The translations under genes and the position numbers were made by a program. Positions 37,151 to 46,482 of a DNA stretch of 64,000 bases are shown here, piece after piece; the first letter of the stretch is position 1, and the number at the start of each line of letters is the position of its first letter. The stretch covers positions 310,001 through 374,000 of the forward strand of contig NZ_JACHIP010000005.1 of the NCBI RefSeq assembly GCF_014203275.1, read 5' to 3'. The notes below the pieces were generated by a model that was not told the DNA's origin, did no database searches, and worked only from the letters and a program-made list of their open reading frames with translations. Origin of the DNA: Granulicella aggregans (GTDB lineage: Bacteria > Acidobacteriota > Terriglobia > Terriglobales > Acidobacteriaceae).

Positions 37151-38647
37151 CTAGCGGTGTGATAACAGCAGCCGGCCATTCGATTCACTGAAGCCGGAAG
37201 ATCGATAGGTCTTCGTCTCAGCGCCGCCGACGAGTGCGTTAAGGCTGGCGACAATGCTGCGGATCGCTTCGGATTGGGCAGCGAGTTCTTCCGAAGAGGC
37301 CGCACACTCTTCTGCGCTTGCGGCACTCTCCTGTGTGATCTTCTCGATTTGCTGAATGGAATTGGCGACCTGGTCTATACCGCGCAACTGCTCCTGGCTT
37401 CCGTGATAGATGTCGTCAACAAGTTGTTTGATCTTGCCGGAGTCACCCGTAATCGCTCTGATCACGGTAGCTACCTGGTCTACCTTCTCCTTGCCTGCGG
37501 ACGACTTGACGATGGAGTCTTCGATAAACTCTGCCGTGTCCTTGGCTGCCTGGGCACTTCGCTGCGCAAGACTTCGAACTTCATCCGCGACCACGGCGAA
37601 CCCAGCGCCTGCTTCTCCCGCCCGCGCCGCTTCCACCGCCGCGTTGAGTGCAAGAATGTTGGTCTGGAACGCGATCTGCTCGATCACCTTGATGATGCGC
37701 GAGATCTGCTCCGTGGAGGTGTTAATGCCATTCATCGCGTTCTCCATCTCCACCAGGCACCGATCGGCCTCTTCGAAACGAATCTGAGAAGAGGCGAACA
37801 TAGCCGCGGTCGACTGCGAGGCATCCGTGCTGCGCCTGCTCATAGAGGTTATCTCAATGGTTGCGGCAGAAGTCTCTTCGATGAAGGCCGCTTGCTCATT
37901 CGCGCCTTGCGCAAGATTGGTGCTCAGAGCGGCAACCTGCCCCGAAGCAGACGCGATCTCTTCTGCGCCCTCGTTCAGCGAAGTGGCCGCAATCCGCAGC
38001 TCCTGGTTTACCTGTCGCACGATAAATAGAACCAGGCCGGCGATCGAAAACGAGATGCACGCCGCGATAAATGAATACCATCCCGCCCTGACCATGGCTG
38101 CACTCGACTCTGCCGCAGCGGCCGCGAGCGAGCGATGCTGTTCTTCAACGATCGCGGTAGCCCCGGCATGCATCGCGGCTGAAATCACCTTGTTTTGGCT
38201 GCGCAACGCGTAAGCCTTCGCGATGTCGCCAGACTTGCAGATTTGAACTAACTCGGCAAAGCGCGGCCTCCAGGTCTCTCGATTGGAGCGCACACTTTCA
38301 AGAGCGCTATGTTCCGCGTCACTCACCGCAAGGGGCTCCATCTCACGGAGGAGACTGTCAATCTTCTTACCCGATTCCTCGTAGAGGTTCACATACTGAG
38401 GTGCGGAAGATTCATCCTTCGCCTCGTAAGAGAGCATGAGCCCCCGCTGAGCTCCCTGCATCTCCGTCGTAGCGAGTTCGACCGAAGATCCAATCGCCAG
38501 CTTCTTGTTATAGACCTCGATGATCTTGTTCAGTTGCTTATTGCTCTGCTGGGTCTGATAGACGAAGAGCATCAACAGAGCGGCGATCAGCCCGAATGTC
38601 AATGCAAAAGCACCCAATACCCGCTTACCTACTGTCCATCCGCTCAT
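37151..38647 (-). CDS. Methyl-accepting chemotaxis protein (periplasmic four-helix-bundle type)
   Basis: 498 residues. Transmembrane helix 1 about 8-30, a 160-residue helical periplasmic domain (four-helix-bundle type), helix 2 about 190-212, then a cytoplasmic signalling domain with the hairpin-tip core QIAFQTNILALNAAVEAARAG and VVADEVRSLAQRSAQAAKD. It should relay ligand state to CheA/CheW. AGGAG lies 5 nt before the ATG. It stands apart from the che operon and downstream of a porin gene on the same strand. No CheR/CheB-tethering pentapeptide is seen at its C-terminus (NGRLLLSHR). Confidence 0.9.
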   Translation of the reverse strand: MSGWTVGKRVLGAFALTFGLIAALLMLFVYQTQQSNKQLNKIIEVYNKKLAIGSSVELATTEMQGAQRGLMLSYEAKDESSAPQYVNLYEESGKKIDSLLREMEPLAVSDAEHSALESVRSNRETWRPRFAELVQICKSGDIAKAYALRSQNKVISAAMHAGATAIVEEQHRSLAAAAAESSAAMVRAGWYSFIAACISFSIAGLVLFIVRQVNQELRIAATSLNEGAEEIASASGQVAALSTNLAQGANEQAAFIEETSAATIEITSMSRRSTDASQSTAAMFASSQIRFEEADRCLVEMENAMNGINTSTEQISRIIKVIEQIAFQTNILALNAAVEAARAGEAGAGFAVVADEVRSLAQRSAQAAKDTAEFIEDSIVKSSAGKEKVDQVATVIRAITGDSGKIKQLVDDIYHGSQEQLRGIDQVANSIQQIEKITQESAASAEECAASSEELAAQSEAIRSIVASLNALVGGAETKTYRSSGFSESNGRLLLSHR

Positions 38648-38778
38648 GGCGTCTCCTGGAACGATTCCCCGTCCGGTTGTCTCAAGATCTCCCGCAAGGC
38701 AAAAGTGTCATGCTCTATCTCTTGCTTAGTTCCCATCTCTATCGAATCCCAAATTCAATTGTGCTCAAGGCCCGTGCT

Positions 38779-40572
38779 CTAGAATCGTTTATCAAGACCC
38801 GCGGAGACGCCCTTCAGGTGGCCCCCGGCCCAGCAGTGCGGATCGGAAGACTCTCCTCCTGTCGCGTCGCTTGCATCATGGCAATCGGCCGTGACTCCGC
38901 GACCTCCCGCACCCAGATCGTAGTGTGCATAAGGCCCGTTGAACGTTGCCGCCCAGTCAAAATAGGCTGTTAGCCCTCCCGCAAGCCGGTGACGGTACGC
39001 GACCGTATAAAGGTTTGCCGAATTGTCTTTCCCACGTCCACCTGTCGCATCTCCCGGCGAGCCCAGTGGAGGTAGTTCAAGCGAGGTGTTGTGCTGTCCC
39101 GGATCGCCTGGCGTCCGGTAAGCGCGGCCCCAACCCATCGAGATGCTGTCCTCGGCGGAGATCACCTGGGTCAAGGAAAGCCAGCTTCCAGAACGTTGCC
39201 GCTCATTCTGGAATTCCAGGAAGTCAGGAACATAGCGGTGCATCATCTCGTAGATCGCACTCACTGTTGTCTTCCCGGCGAAAGTGTACTGTGCTCCGAG
39301 TTTGGCCGCGTCCTCGTCCGCAACGGAGGCAGCATAGTAGGAGGGTGGAACGCTTGCGTAAAGGCCCGTGAGATCGCTTTGGCGATTCACCTTCATATGC
39401 CGCTCGTAAGCAGCCACGAGGTAAAGAGGCTCTTTGGTGTAAGAGACGCTTGCACTCACCGCGTCGCTGAATGCGCCGTCGTTGCAAGCGTACGGCAGGC
39501 TTCCGCCACTACCCGGAATATCTATGCCGGTGCAATCGGACTCACCTGCAGCGATATTATCGCTGGTGCTGGAGCGGTTCTGCCCCGGCGAGAAGAGCAT
39601 GTTGACCTCAAGGCCGTCGAGCCTCTTGGACGTATACCAGATGGAGTGGTCGAGCCTTGTGCCGAACTCGACACGGTTGTCTCCGCCAGTGTTTCCCATG
39701 ATTACCTGGTAGTCGCCGATCATTGCGAAGAAGGGGTTCAACCTCGCCGTTGATTGCTTGTAGGGAGCATCCGTTTTGCCGAAGACAATCGCGCCGAACC
39801 TAGGCGATCCCAGACCGATGTAGCTGTTTCTCGAGGTGAGACCACCCTTAACTTGGTTGCTCTCGGAACTGTTACTCTCGGCCGTGCCTGAAGTCGAAGA
39901 GATGTCAATCTGTGTCTCTAGTTGATAAACAAAATCCAGTCCCTTGAGGCCGGTGGCCTGCGTCCCTCGTATACCAACGTAAGAAAGGTTGGTAGAAAGA
40001 TCAGGCAACCAACCGCCGTTGCCAACTGGCGGGAGTCCGTTCCCATCTCTCAGGTCGCGAATTCCCTTCGTCATCACATCGAACGAGACATCGAGGTTGC
40101 CATACGTTGTGAGTTCACCGGCGTGCGTGTAGAAGGTGAGATCCTTGCCTGGCTTCCGCTCGAAGAAACGGTGGGTCTTATTTATATCCGTGGGTAAGGT
40201 CTCGCCTCGGGTCAGACCGGCGACTGCTTCCGGATCGACTGCCTTCACGGAAGGGGTAGTCAAACCGGGTGCGCTGGCGGGCGCGCCATGCTGGGGTGTC
40301 GAACTCGCGGCCGCCTGTTGGCCTGACGCTGGGCTCGCTGATCCGTTGAGTGAGCTCTTGATAGCGTCGAGTTGAGCCTGCACTCCAGCAAGTGTCTGTT
40401 CAAGTTGCAGAACGCGCGCAGCAAGCACGGCCTTGTCCGAATCGGGTACTGAAGTCTGCGCCGAGACAGGCAGGCCTATTCCTACTAACAATACGGCAAC
40501 CGCAGGAATCGTCCATCGCAACATAGCGAACGTCGCGATCTTGCCTCTAACTTTGAAGACTTCCTTAACCAT
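38779..40572 (-). CDS. Outer-membrane porin with N-terminal coiled coil
   Basis: 597 residues. The signal peptide ends near GLPVSAQ (about 39). A short heptad-like coiled coil follows (KAVLAARVLQLEQTLAGVQAQLDAIKSS), then a Pro/Ala linker and a beta-barrel typical of Gram-negative porins (ELTTYGNLDVSFD, LSYVGIRGTQATGLKGLDFVYQLE, LGSPRFGAIVFGKTD), closing with the C-terminal aromatic GLDKRF. It should form a diffusion channel for small solutes. The coiled coil may anchor or trimerise it near the peptidoglycan. It is followed by a chemoreceptor gene on the same strand after 131 bp; a functional link is possible but unproven. Confidence 0.82.
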   Translation of the reverse strand: MVKEVFKVRGKIATFAMLRWTIPAVAVLLVGIGLPVSAQTSVPDSDKAVLAARVLQLEQTLAGVQAQLDAIKSSLNGSASPASGQQAAASSTPQHGAPASAPGLTTPSVKAVDPEAVAGLTRGETLPTDINKTHRFFERKPGKDLTFYTHAGELTTYGNLDVSFDVMTKGIRDLRDGNGLPPVGNGGWLPDLSTNLSYVGIRGTQATGLKGLDFVYQLETQIDISSTSGTAESNSSESNQVKGGLTSRNSYIGLGSPRFGAIVFGKTDAPYKQSTARLNPFFAMIGDYQVIMGNTGGDNRVEFGTRLDHSIWYTSKRLDGLEVNMLFSPGQNRSSTSDNIAAGESDCTGIDIPGSGGSLPYACNDGAFSDAVSASVSYTKEPLYLVAAYERHMKVNRQSDLTGLYASVPPSYYAASVADEDAAKLGAQYTFAGKTTVSAIYEMMHRYVPDFLEFQNERQRSGSWLSLTQVISAEDSISMGWGRAYRTPGDPGQHNTSLELPPLGSPGDATGGRGKDNSANLYTVAYRHRLAGGLTAYFDWAATFNGPYAHYDLGAGGRGVTADCHDASDATGGESSDPHCWAGGHLKGVSAGLDKRF

Positions 40573-40779
40573 CGAATCGTTTACCTCTCAACCTCTGAAT
40601 GACGTACTGCCCCGCTATCGCCATCTTTGGTTGTCTTGATCAGGTCCACGGCGGCAATCTGTCCCCGAAGTTGTACCCCACTTGCGCAAGAACAGGCACA
40701 CAGGTCCAGACACAGTCCTGGTTCGGCGCTAGCGAAATGCCAGATCCGCGCGTAGTCCGCACCTCACCACCGCCTATCT

Positions 40780-41853
40780 CTAAGCAGACCGCTTGATGGC
40801 TTGTGCCCCCTTCGTGACCAGCTTCACGATAGCTGCGGGAATACCCTGCAGCGGGAGTACCTGCTCCACTGCATTCAGCCTCGCGGCCTCTCGCGGCATT
40901 CCATAAACGACACACGTCTGTTCATTTTGCGCGATCGTTCTTGCCCCTGCGTTCCGCATACTCAACATGCCCTGCGCTCCATCAGCACCCATACCCGTCA
41001 GCAATACGCCGACTGCGCGGGACTTCGCTGTATTCGCAACGGAAGCAAACATCACGTCGACTGCCGGCCGCTGGTAGCAGATCTTTGGACCGTCCTGAAC
41101 CTGGACGAAATACCCTCCGGCCCTCGCACGCAACACCATGTGAAAGTCACCCGGAGCCACCAGCGCACGTCCGGGACGAACTTCGTCGCCGTCTTCGGCC
41201 TCCTTGACTTCGAAGGGGCATGAGGCGTCAAGCCGTCGCGCGAACGACGTCGAGAACTGCTTAGGAATATGTTGCGTGATGACGATTCCCGGTATGTTCG
41301 CCGGCAACTGCATCAGCACATCGCGAATCGCCTCAGTCCCTCCAGTGGAGGCACCGATAGCGATGACCATGTCATTCTGCATCATGGTTGGCGCTTGCGG
41401 GAGCGGCGGGGCCACTATAAATTGCTTCGACACGGGCGCAGAGACCCTCGCTCCCGCGGCTGCCCGCAACTTTTGCGCCAACCCCTCCCTCAGTTCCCCG
41501 ATGGAGTAAGGACCGCCCGGCTTTTCCATCACTTCAACTGCACCACTTGCGAGCGCCTCAAGAGAGATCTCACAGGAAGCCTTCGTCAGCGAGCTGATGA
41601 TGATCACCGGCATAGGATGAAACTTCATCAGCTTCTTGAGGAAGGTCAGCCCGTCCATGCGCGGCATTTCGATATCGAGTGTGATGACATCCGGCTTCAG
41701 CGCGAGGATCTTGTCCCGCGCGACATAGGGGTCTGGAGCGGTCGCGACCACTTCCATATCCGACTCCATGGCAATCGTGTCAGAGAGAATCTTGCGAACG
41801 ATTGCCGAGTCGTCCACCACCATTACCTTAATCTTGCCATTCTGTACGCTCAT
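40780..41853 (-). CDS. cheB: CheB, protein-glutamate methylesterase/deamidase
   Basis: About 357 residues. An N-terminal receiver domain (DD at 14-15, phospho-acceptor D60 in ITLDIEMP) and a C-terminal esterase domain with catalytic Ser in IGASTGGTEA, His in TQHIPKQFS and Asp in GMGADGAQGM. It removes methyl groups from chemoreceptors when phosphorylated by CheA. ATG 41853 overlaps the stop of the cheX gene in ATGA; a longer frame upstream lies inside cheX and was dropped. It is the last gene of the che operon. Confidence 0.95.
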   Translation of the reverse strand: MSVQNGKIKVMVVDDSAIVRKILSDTIAMESDMEVVATAPDPYVARDKILALKPDVITLDIEMPRMDGLTFLKKLMKFHPMPVIIISSLTKASCEISLEALASGAVEVMEKPGGPYSIGELREGLAQKLRAAAGARVSAPVSKQFIVAPPLPQAPTMMQNDMVIAIGASTGGTEAIRDVLMQLPANIPGIVITQHIPKQFSTSFARRLDASCPFEVKEAEDGDEVRPGRALVAPGDFHMVLRARAGGYFVQVQDGPKICYQRPAVDVMFASVANTAKSRAVGVLLTGMGADGAQGMLSMRNAGARTIAQNEQTCVVYGMPREAARLNAVEQVLPLQGIPAAIVKLVTKGAQAIKRSA

Positions 41854-42308
41854 GCGGTCGCCTGAAGTTCCAACCACGTATAGATAAAGCCTTCGTCGAG
41901 TGCGTACGTCCCCTGGATTCGGCCGCTCTTCGCAGGCGATTCTGTGTCGGCGGAGACATGCTTCGGAGGAGATAGGGTGAACGCCTGCTTGGAATCGATC
42001 TGTGCCAGCAACGTGCCACACACCATATTCGTGAGCTCGCAGACGACCTCGACTGTCTGCTTTTCGCTAAGGTCCGCCTCGTCCTCCCCAAGGAAGTTGG
42101 CTGCTATCACAGCAGCAGTAGAAGGCGGTACGGCTATCCCAAAGGCACCCCCGGGAATACCCGAAAACTCAAGCTCGCCGCAGATCCAGTTCGGGCGATC
42201 ATCTCCCATTTCATCCGTGGCCTCACCCTCAGAGGAGATGAAGCACATCGACTCGAGGACCTCGGCAACAGCACTTTCCATAAACGGCTTCAACTCACTC
42301 GCTTGCAT
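41850..42308 (-). CDS. cheX: CheX-like chemotaxis phosphatase
   Basis: About 152 residues. The CheC/CheX/FliY signature E-x2-N occurs in VVCELTNMVCGTLL; the flanking layout (AVAEVLESMCF at the start, GIAVPPSTAAVIAANFLG in the middle) fits a CheX-type domain. The family dephosphorylates CheY-P, and no cheZ is present, so this protein probably terminates the signal. ATG 42308 follows the cheY stop by one base, with GAGG 10 nt upstream. The split between CheX and CheC types is by resemblance only. Confidence 0.8.
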   Translation of the reverse strand: MQASELKPFMESAVAEVLESMCFISSEGEATDEMGDDRPNWICGELEFSGIPGGAFGIAVPPSTAAVIAANFLGEDEADLSEKQTVEVVCELTNMVCGTLLAQIDSKQAFTLSPPKHVSADTESPAKSGRIQGTYALDEGFIYTWLELQATA

Positions 42309-42309
42309 C

Positions 42310-42693
42310 TTATGCACACCTCGACGTCATCTTGGTCAATGCGTACCCTAGCGTTCTCGGTACAAATGGCTTCGTCACATAACCCTTCGCACCCAGGGCC
42401 ATCATCCTTTGCATTCTTTCTTCGCTGCGATCGGTAGAGACAACGAGCACGAGAAGATGCTGGTAATCCGGCGTAATTGAGATTCGCTCCATCAGTTCCT
42501 CGCCGTTCATGTTGGGCATGTTGATGTCCGTGAAGACGATATCCACTCGCTCCTGGGCAAGAACCGTGAGGGCCTCCAAGCCATCGCCAGCCTCCAGGCA
42601 CTGCTCCGTGACGAAGCCCGACTGCCCCAACATCTTCTTAATAACCTTTCGCATCCCCGGTGAGTCATCGACGATCAATACGTTATAGGCCAT
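42310..42693 (-). CDS. cheY: CheY-like single-domain response regulator
   Basis: 127 residues, a lone receiver domain: DD at 9-10, phospho-acceptor D56 in VFTDINMP, the conserved Thr/Ser near VVSTD and Lys in YVTKPFVP. It takes phosphate from CheA and carries the output. It overlaps the cheD 3' end by 11 bp and lies between cheD and cheX in the operon. Whether the output is a flagellum or another device cannot be told from this window. Confidence 0.92.
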   Translation of the reverse strand: MAYNVLIVDDSPGMRKVIKKMLGQSGFVTEQCLEAGDGLEALTVLAQERVDIVFTDINMPNMNGEELMERISITPDYQHLLVLVVSTDRSEERMQRMMALGAKGYVTKPFVPRTLGYALTKMTSRCA

Positions 42694-43204
42694 TTGCTTC
42701 TCTCCGTTCAGTAATTCCCTGGTGAACCTCGTGCTGTCCCCGGCCGAATGACACCAGGATTTTGCCGCTGGCGACCTCTAGACGAGCCGTCCTCGGCGAT
42801 GTTCCGCCCACTTCTTCGTGGTGGAGCATAACGCCAGCCTTCCATAAAATCTTTCGCATCGACATGAGGTTCCTTTTACCGATACTGAAAGAATCATTCG
42901 TGCCAAGAATCTGTGCGCCGCCTAAAGCAGTTACCTGGATACGTTCCTTTCGCGCGCCCGCTTTATAGGCCGTGTGAAATAGAAGTGGAATCCCTGTGTC
43001 CGCGAACATAAAGGGCTTCTGCGCTGCGCGATCTTTATCCATCGTGGAGTCCGGCAACATGTAATGCAGCAACCCCCCTACACGAGCCACTGGATCGTAG
43101 ATGAGCAATCCAACGCAGGATCCAAGAGCATGTGTCGTGATGACAGCGTTCGGATCTCCGGATACGGCGCAATCGCTAATGCCTACAGTAAGAACATGGC
43201 TCAT
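42683..43204 (-). CDS. cheD: CheD, chemoreceptor glutamine deamidase
   Basis: 173 residues. The catalytic triad pattern is visible: Thr in TTHALGS, Cys30 in GSCVG and His47 in LLHYMLPDS, with the same Cys-to-His spacing as the Thermotoga enzyme (17). It deamidates receptor glutamines and in many bacteria is controlled by CheC. The start overlaps the cheR stop in ATGA, showing tight coupling. Confidence 0.94.
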   Translation of the reverse strand: MSHVLTVGISDCAVSGDPNAVITTHALGSCVGLLIYDPVARVGGLLHYMLPDSTMDKDRAAQKPFMFADTGIPLLFHTAYKAGARKERIQVTALGGAQILGTNDSFSIGKRNLMSMRKILWKAGVMLHHEEVGGTSPRTARLEVASGKILVSFGRGQHEVHQGITERREANGL

Positions 43205-44097
43205 CTAGATCCTGCTGTTCCTCGCCGTTGGCTTGCCGCCTTCGCGCCTCTAGATCCACCCGCCTTGCGGTAGGTTGCCGTGCAGATGTACTCAAGGGAA
43301 TGATTGATCCCATTCAGGCTCTCAGCATGGCCGATCAGAAGGTATCCTCCTGGAGCTAAACGGGAGACAAGATTATCGACAACGGTCTGCTGCGTCTGCT
43401 GATCGAAATAGATCATCACATTCCGGCAGAAGATCACCTGGAATGGGCCGATTGACGTGCACTGTTCAAGCAAATTCCATTGCCGGAACGTAATAAGCTT
43501 CTTCGTGGAAGCCTTCACCATGCACTGTGTAGAGAACTCGCCGGTACCTTTCATCAGGCATTCCCGACGCATCTCAGGGGTCAGAGCTTGCACAGATGTC
43601 AGTGGATACAAGCCTTTCTTGGCCTTCTCGAGAACGCGGGTCGAGATGTCGGTCGCAGTGATGGCAAGATTCGAGTAAGCCCTCGGCCCCATAGCATCAA
43701 TCATCGTGAAGGCGATGGTGTATGGCTCCTCGCCCGTCGAACACGCCGCGCTCCAGATGTTCACCTCACTCTGTTCGGGCAACTCCGGAAGAACCACATC
43801 GCGCAGAAAGTCGAAGTGACGAGCCTCACGAAAGAAACTCGTATGGTTGGTCGTAAGAGCATCGATCATCTCGGTAAACATGGCTCCCGACGTGTCGGCC
43901 TCTACCTGGTCGCAATATTTCGTGAAGGAGGGCAGCTGCAGCAAACGGATCTTCTTTCCAAGTCGCGACGAGACAAGAATGTGCTTACCCGTTAGGTCAA
44001 CGCCGCAGAAGTCATACGCCATGCGCCGAATGCGCTCAAACTCCTGGTGGCGCATCTCAATACCAGTAGTGGCAATCGGAGAGACTTCAACAATCAT
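43201..44097 (-). CDS. cheR: CheR, chemoreceptor glutamate methyltransferase
   Basis: About 298 residues. The N-terminal helical domain (RIRRMAYDFCGVDLTGK) precedes the SAM-binding domain, with NHTSFFREARHFDFL, NIWSAACSTGEEPYTIA (SAM loop) and PFQVIFCRNVMIYFD. It methylates receptor glutamates. ATG 44097 overlaps the cheA stop in ATGA; the longer frame upstream lies within cheA and is rejected. The C-terminal tail is basic (GGSRGAKAASQRRG). Confidence 0.95.
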   Translation of the reverse strand: MIVEVSPIATTGIEMRHQEFERIRRMAYDFCGVDLTGKHILVSSRLGKKIRLLQLPSFTKYCDQVEADTSGAMFTEMIDALTTNHTSFFREARHFDFLRDVVLPELPEQSEVNIWSAACSTGEEPYTIAFTMIDAMGPRAYSNLAITATDISTRVLEKAKKGLYPLTSVQALTPEMRRECLMKGTGEFSTQCMVKASTKKLITFRQWNLLEQCTSIGPFQVIFCRNVMIYFDQQTQQTVVDNLVSRLAPGGYLLIGHAESLNGINHSLEYICTATYRKAGGSRGAKAASQRRGTAGSR

Positions 44098-46388
44098 CGT
44101 CTTCTCCCTCTGTAGATTCCATCCGTATCGAGAATCAGCCCCACTCTTCCATCGCCAAGGACTGCGCAACCTGAGAATCCTGACGCATCCTGGAACGTCT
44201 CGCCCAGACTCTTGATGACCACTTCCTGCTTTCCAAGTAGATCGTCGACAAGCATGCAATAAAGCTTGTTCTCAGACTCAACCACGACGAGCAGACCCTG
44301 GCTGGGAGTTTCGATTCGCGACTTCACTCCTAGCCTCTGATTGAGCCTGACGATAGGCAGAAGTTGCTCACGCACCAGGACCATCTCTTCCTTACCCTCG
44401 ACGCTGAACAGCGTGCTGGCCAACGGCTGGAAGATCTCGCGCACTACGGAGAGCGGAACGATGTAGTGGTTGTTGCCAACCTCGACTACGAGGCCGTCAA
44501 TAATGGCTAGCGTCAGGGGCAGCTTCAACAGGAAGGTTGTGCCCTTGCCTAGCTCCGACTGGGTCTCGATTCGCCCGCGAAGTTTCTCTACGTTCCGCCG
44601 AACAACATCCATACCCACGCCGCGTCCCGAGACATCCGTGATCTTTTCGGCTGTCGAGAAGCCGGGCGCGAAGATGAGTTGGTAGACCTCGAGCTCGGTC
44701 AGTTGAACATTCGGAGTGATGATCTCTTTCTCTTCAGCCTTCCGGCGAATCTTTTCTGCGTTGAGGCCCCGCCCGTCATCGGAGATCTCAATGACGATCT
44801 GTCCGCCCTGGTGATAAGCAGCCAGCTTGATGATCGCCACAGGAGGTTTGCCGGCAGCGATGCGTTCTTCCGGCGTCTCGATGCCGTGGTCGACCGAGTT
44901 GCGAACCATGTGCAGAAGCGGATCGGAGAGCTCTTCCGCTACAGTCTTGTCCACTTCAGTGTCGGTCCCCGAAGTCTGCAGAACAACCTGCTTCCCAGCC
45001 TTGCGCGACAAGTCACGGATGACTCGTTCGATCTTCTGGAACAGGTTTGCGACAGGCACCATCCGCATGCTCATCGTCGCGCGCTGCACTTCAGCGGTGA
45101 CACGAGCTAGATGCGAAAGGTCTCCGATCAGCCGGGAGTCAGTCGAGCTCAGCAAGACGTGGCTATGACGGATCAGAGATTGAGCGATGACCATCTCGCC
45201 GACCATGTCCATCAGGTAGTCCAGCTTCGCAGTCTCGACACGCACAGATCCGGAGTCGGGGGTCTTTGCTGGCTCGGACGTCCTAGCAACTTCGGTTGGC
45301 TTCGCGGGAACGGCTGCGCGAGATTCTGCGGGAGCAGCAGTTGGAACTATGGCTTGAGGTGGGGGCGTAACAACGATCGGCTCAGGCTTTACTGGCTCAG
45401 GAGCTGCAATGAAAGCGGATGGCACAGCCGGGAAGAAGTCATCTTCCGGCTCTTCAGCCTGCGGAGTTGGCGGCTCGGAAGCAGCGACCACAGCCGGTTC
45501 CACCTGAGCGGGAGTCGACACCGATGCCTTCTTCTTGGTCGCCTTCCCCTTCGATGCAGCCTTCTTTGTCTCTTTGACTTCTGCCTTGGCGGGTGCCGCT
45601 ACAGGTTGTGCTGGGGGCTCGACGACTGATACAGCCTTGGCAGGAGCAACTTCCGGTTGTCCACCTTGGCTAGTGACCGCAACCAAACGAATCCGCGCGA
45701 TCAGATCGCCGCTGTCCGCCGGATCGGCTGACTCCGCGCCGCCCAGCACGCGATCGATCGACGCCATCTCAACCAGGAGAAAATCCGCACTCGCTAGAAC
45801 CACGTCCACAATCGGCGTGTCGATCCGTATCTTTTCGTTGCGCGCCAGATCGAGCAGCGTCTCTACTTCATGCGCCACCCCTTGCATAACGGAGAAGCCG
45901 AGAAACCCGGCTAATCCTTTGATCGTATGGAAGGCACGAAAGACAGCGTGGATGATCTCCATCGCGCCCGGATCGCGTTCCAGCGTGAGAAGCTGTCCCT
46001 CGATCAGCGAGAGGTGCTCGCGCGCCTCGACCAGGAAGTCCGCAATCAGCTCGGCATCGTCACCAAGAGAAGCGTAGGGAGGTGGTGCATTCGCTGGAAG
46101 ACCTGCTTTTTCGTTACTGATCATAAGGCGTAGCTCATCGATCCCAGTCCTAAGAATTCCTTCGATATCTTTCCCGGTGCCGTTAGTGAGAGAATCCACC
46201 AAAGCGGCTGTCCGGTCTGCAAGCTTGTCACAATCTCCCTGGCGTGCCTGTTCACCCAGCGATCGAAGATCCGCGAGAACCGTTGCGCCAATCCCCTCCA
46301 CCATGATGCGTACAGACACCTGGTTCAGAGCCTCTTCCAGTGCCTCAGCGGCAGTTGCCCTCGATTGATCATTTACAGACGACGGCAT
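44094..46388 (-). CDS. cheA: CheA, chemotaxis histidine kinase
   Basis: About 764 residues. An extra helical N-terminal region of about 105 residues precedes the HPt domain, whose phospho-acceptor His154 lies in RAFHTIKGLAGF. A long Ala/Pro/Lys/Glu linker follows (about 235-370); no CheY-binding P2 domain is obvious. Dimerisation and ATPase domains carry HMVRNSVDHGIETPEER, ISDDGRGLNAEKI and GRGVGMDVVRRNVEKLRGRI, and a CheW-like domain ends the protein. ATG 46388 is chosen over an upstream start at 46424; the ribosome site is weak. It lies 94 bp after the chemoreceptor gene in the operon. Confidence 0.94.
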   Translation of the reverse strand: MPSSVNDQSRATAAEALEEALNQVSVRIMVEGIGATVLADLRSLGEQARQGDCDKLADRTAALVDSLTNGTGKDIEGILRTGIDELRLMISNEKAGLPANAPPPYASLGDDAELIADFLVEAREHLSLIEGQLLTLERDPGAMEIIHAVFRAFHTIKGLAGFLGFSVMQGVAHEVETLLDLARNEKIRIDTPIVDVVLASADFLLVEMASIDRVLGGAESADPADSGDLIARIRLVAVTSQGGQPEVAPAKAVSVVEPPAQPVAAPAKAEVKETKKAASKGKATKKKASVSTPAQVEPAVVAASEPPTPQAEEPEDDFFPAVPSAFIAAPEPVKPEPIVVTPPPQAIVPTAAPAESRAAVPAKPTEVARTSEPAKTPDSGSVRVETAKLDYLMDMVGEMVIAQSLIRHSHVLLSSTDSRLIGDLSHLARVTAEVQRATMSMRMVPVANLFQKIERVIRDLSRKAGKQVVLQTSGTDTEVDKTVAEELSDPLLHMVRNSVDHGIETPEERIAAGKPPVAIIKLAAYHQGGQIVIEISDDGRGLNAEKIRRKAEEKEIITPNVQLTELEVYQLIFAPGFSTAEKITDVSGRGVGMDVVRRNVEKLRGRIETQSELGKGTTFLLKLPLTLAIIDGLVVEVGNNHYIVPLSVVREIFQPLASTLFSVEGKEEMVLVREQLLPIVRLNQRLGVKSRIETPSQGLLVVVESENKLYCMLVDDLLGKQEVVIKSLGETFQDASGFSGCAVLGDGRVGLILDTDGIYRGRRR

Positions 46389-46482
46389 ATCTTCTCTCTC
46401 GGTACCGCTTCGTGATGCTCGCAACTACGACTGTGAACACCATCGTTCGGATATGTCCACGCCAGAATGCTCCCTGGCTCGA

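Noticed and set aside
40640..40915. Small minus-strand frame between the porin and cheB genes
   Set aside because: Overlaps the cheB 3' end, no ribosome site, no domain.
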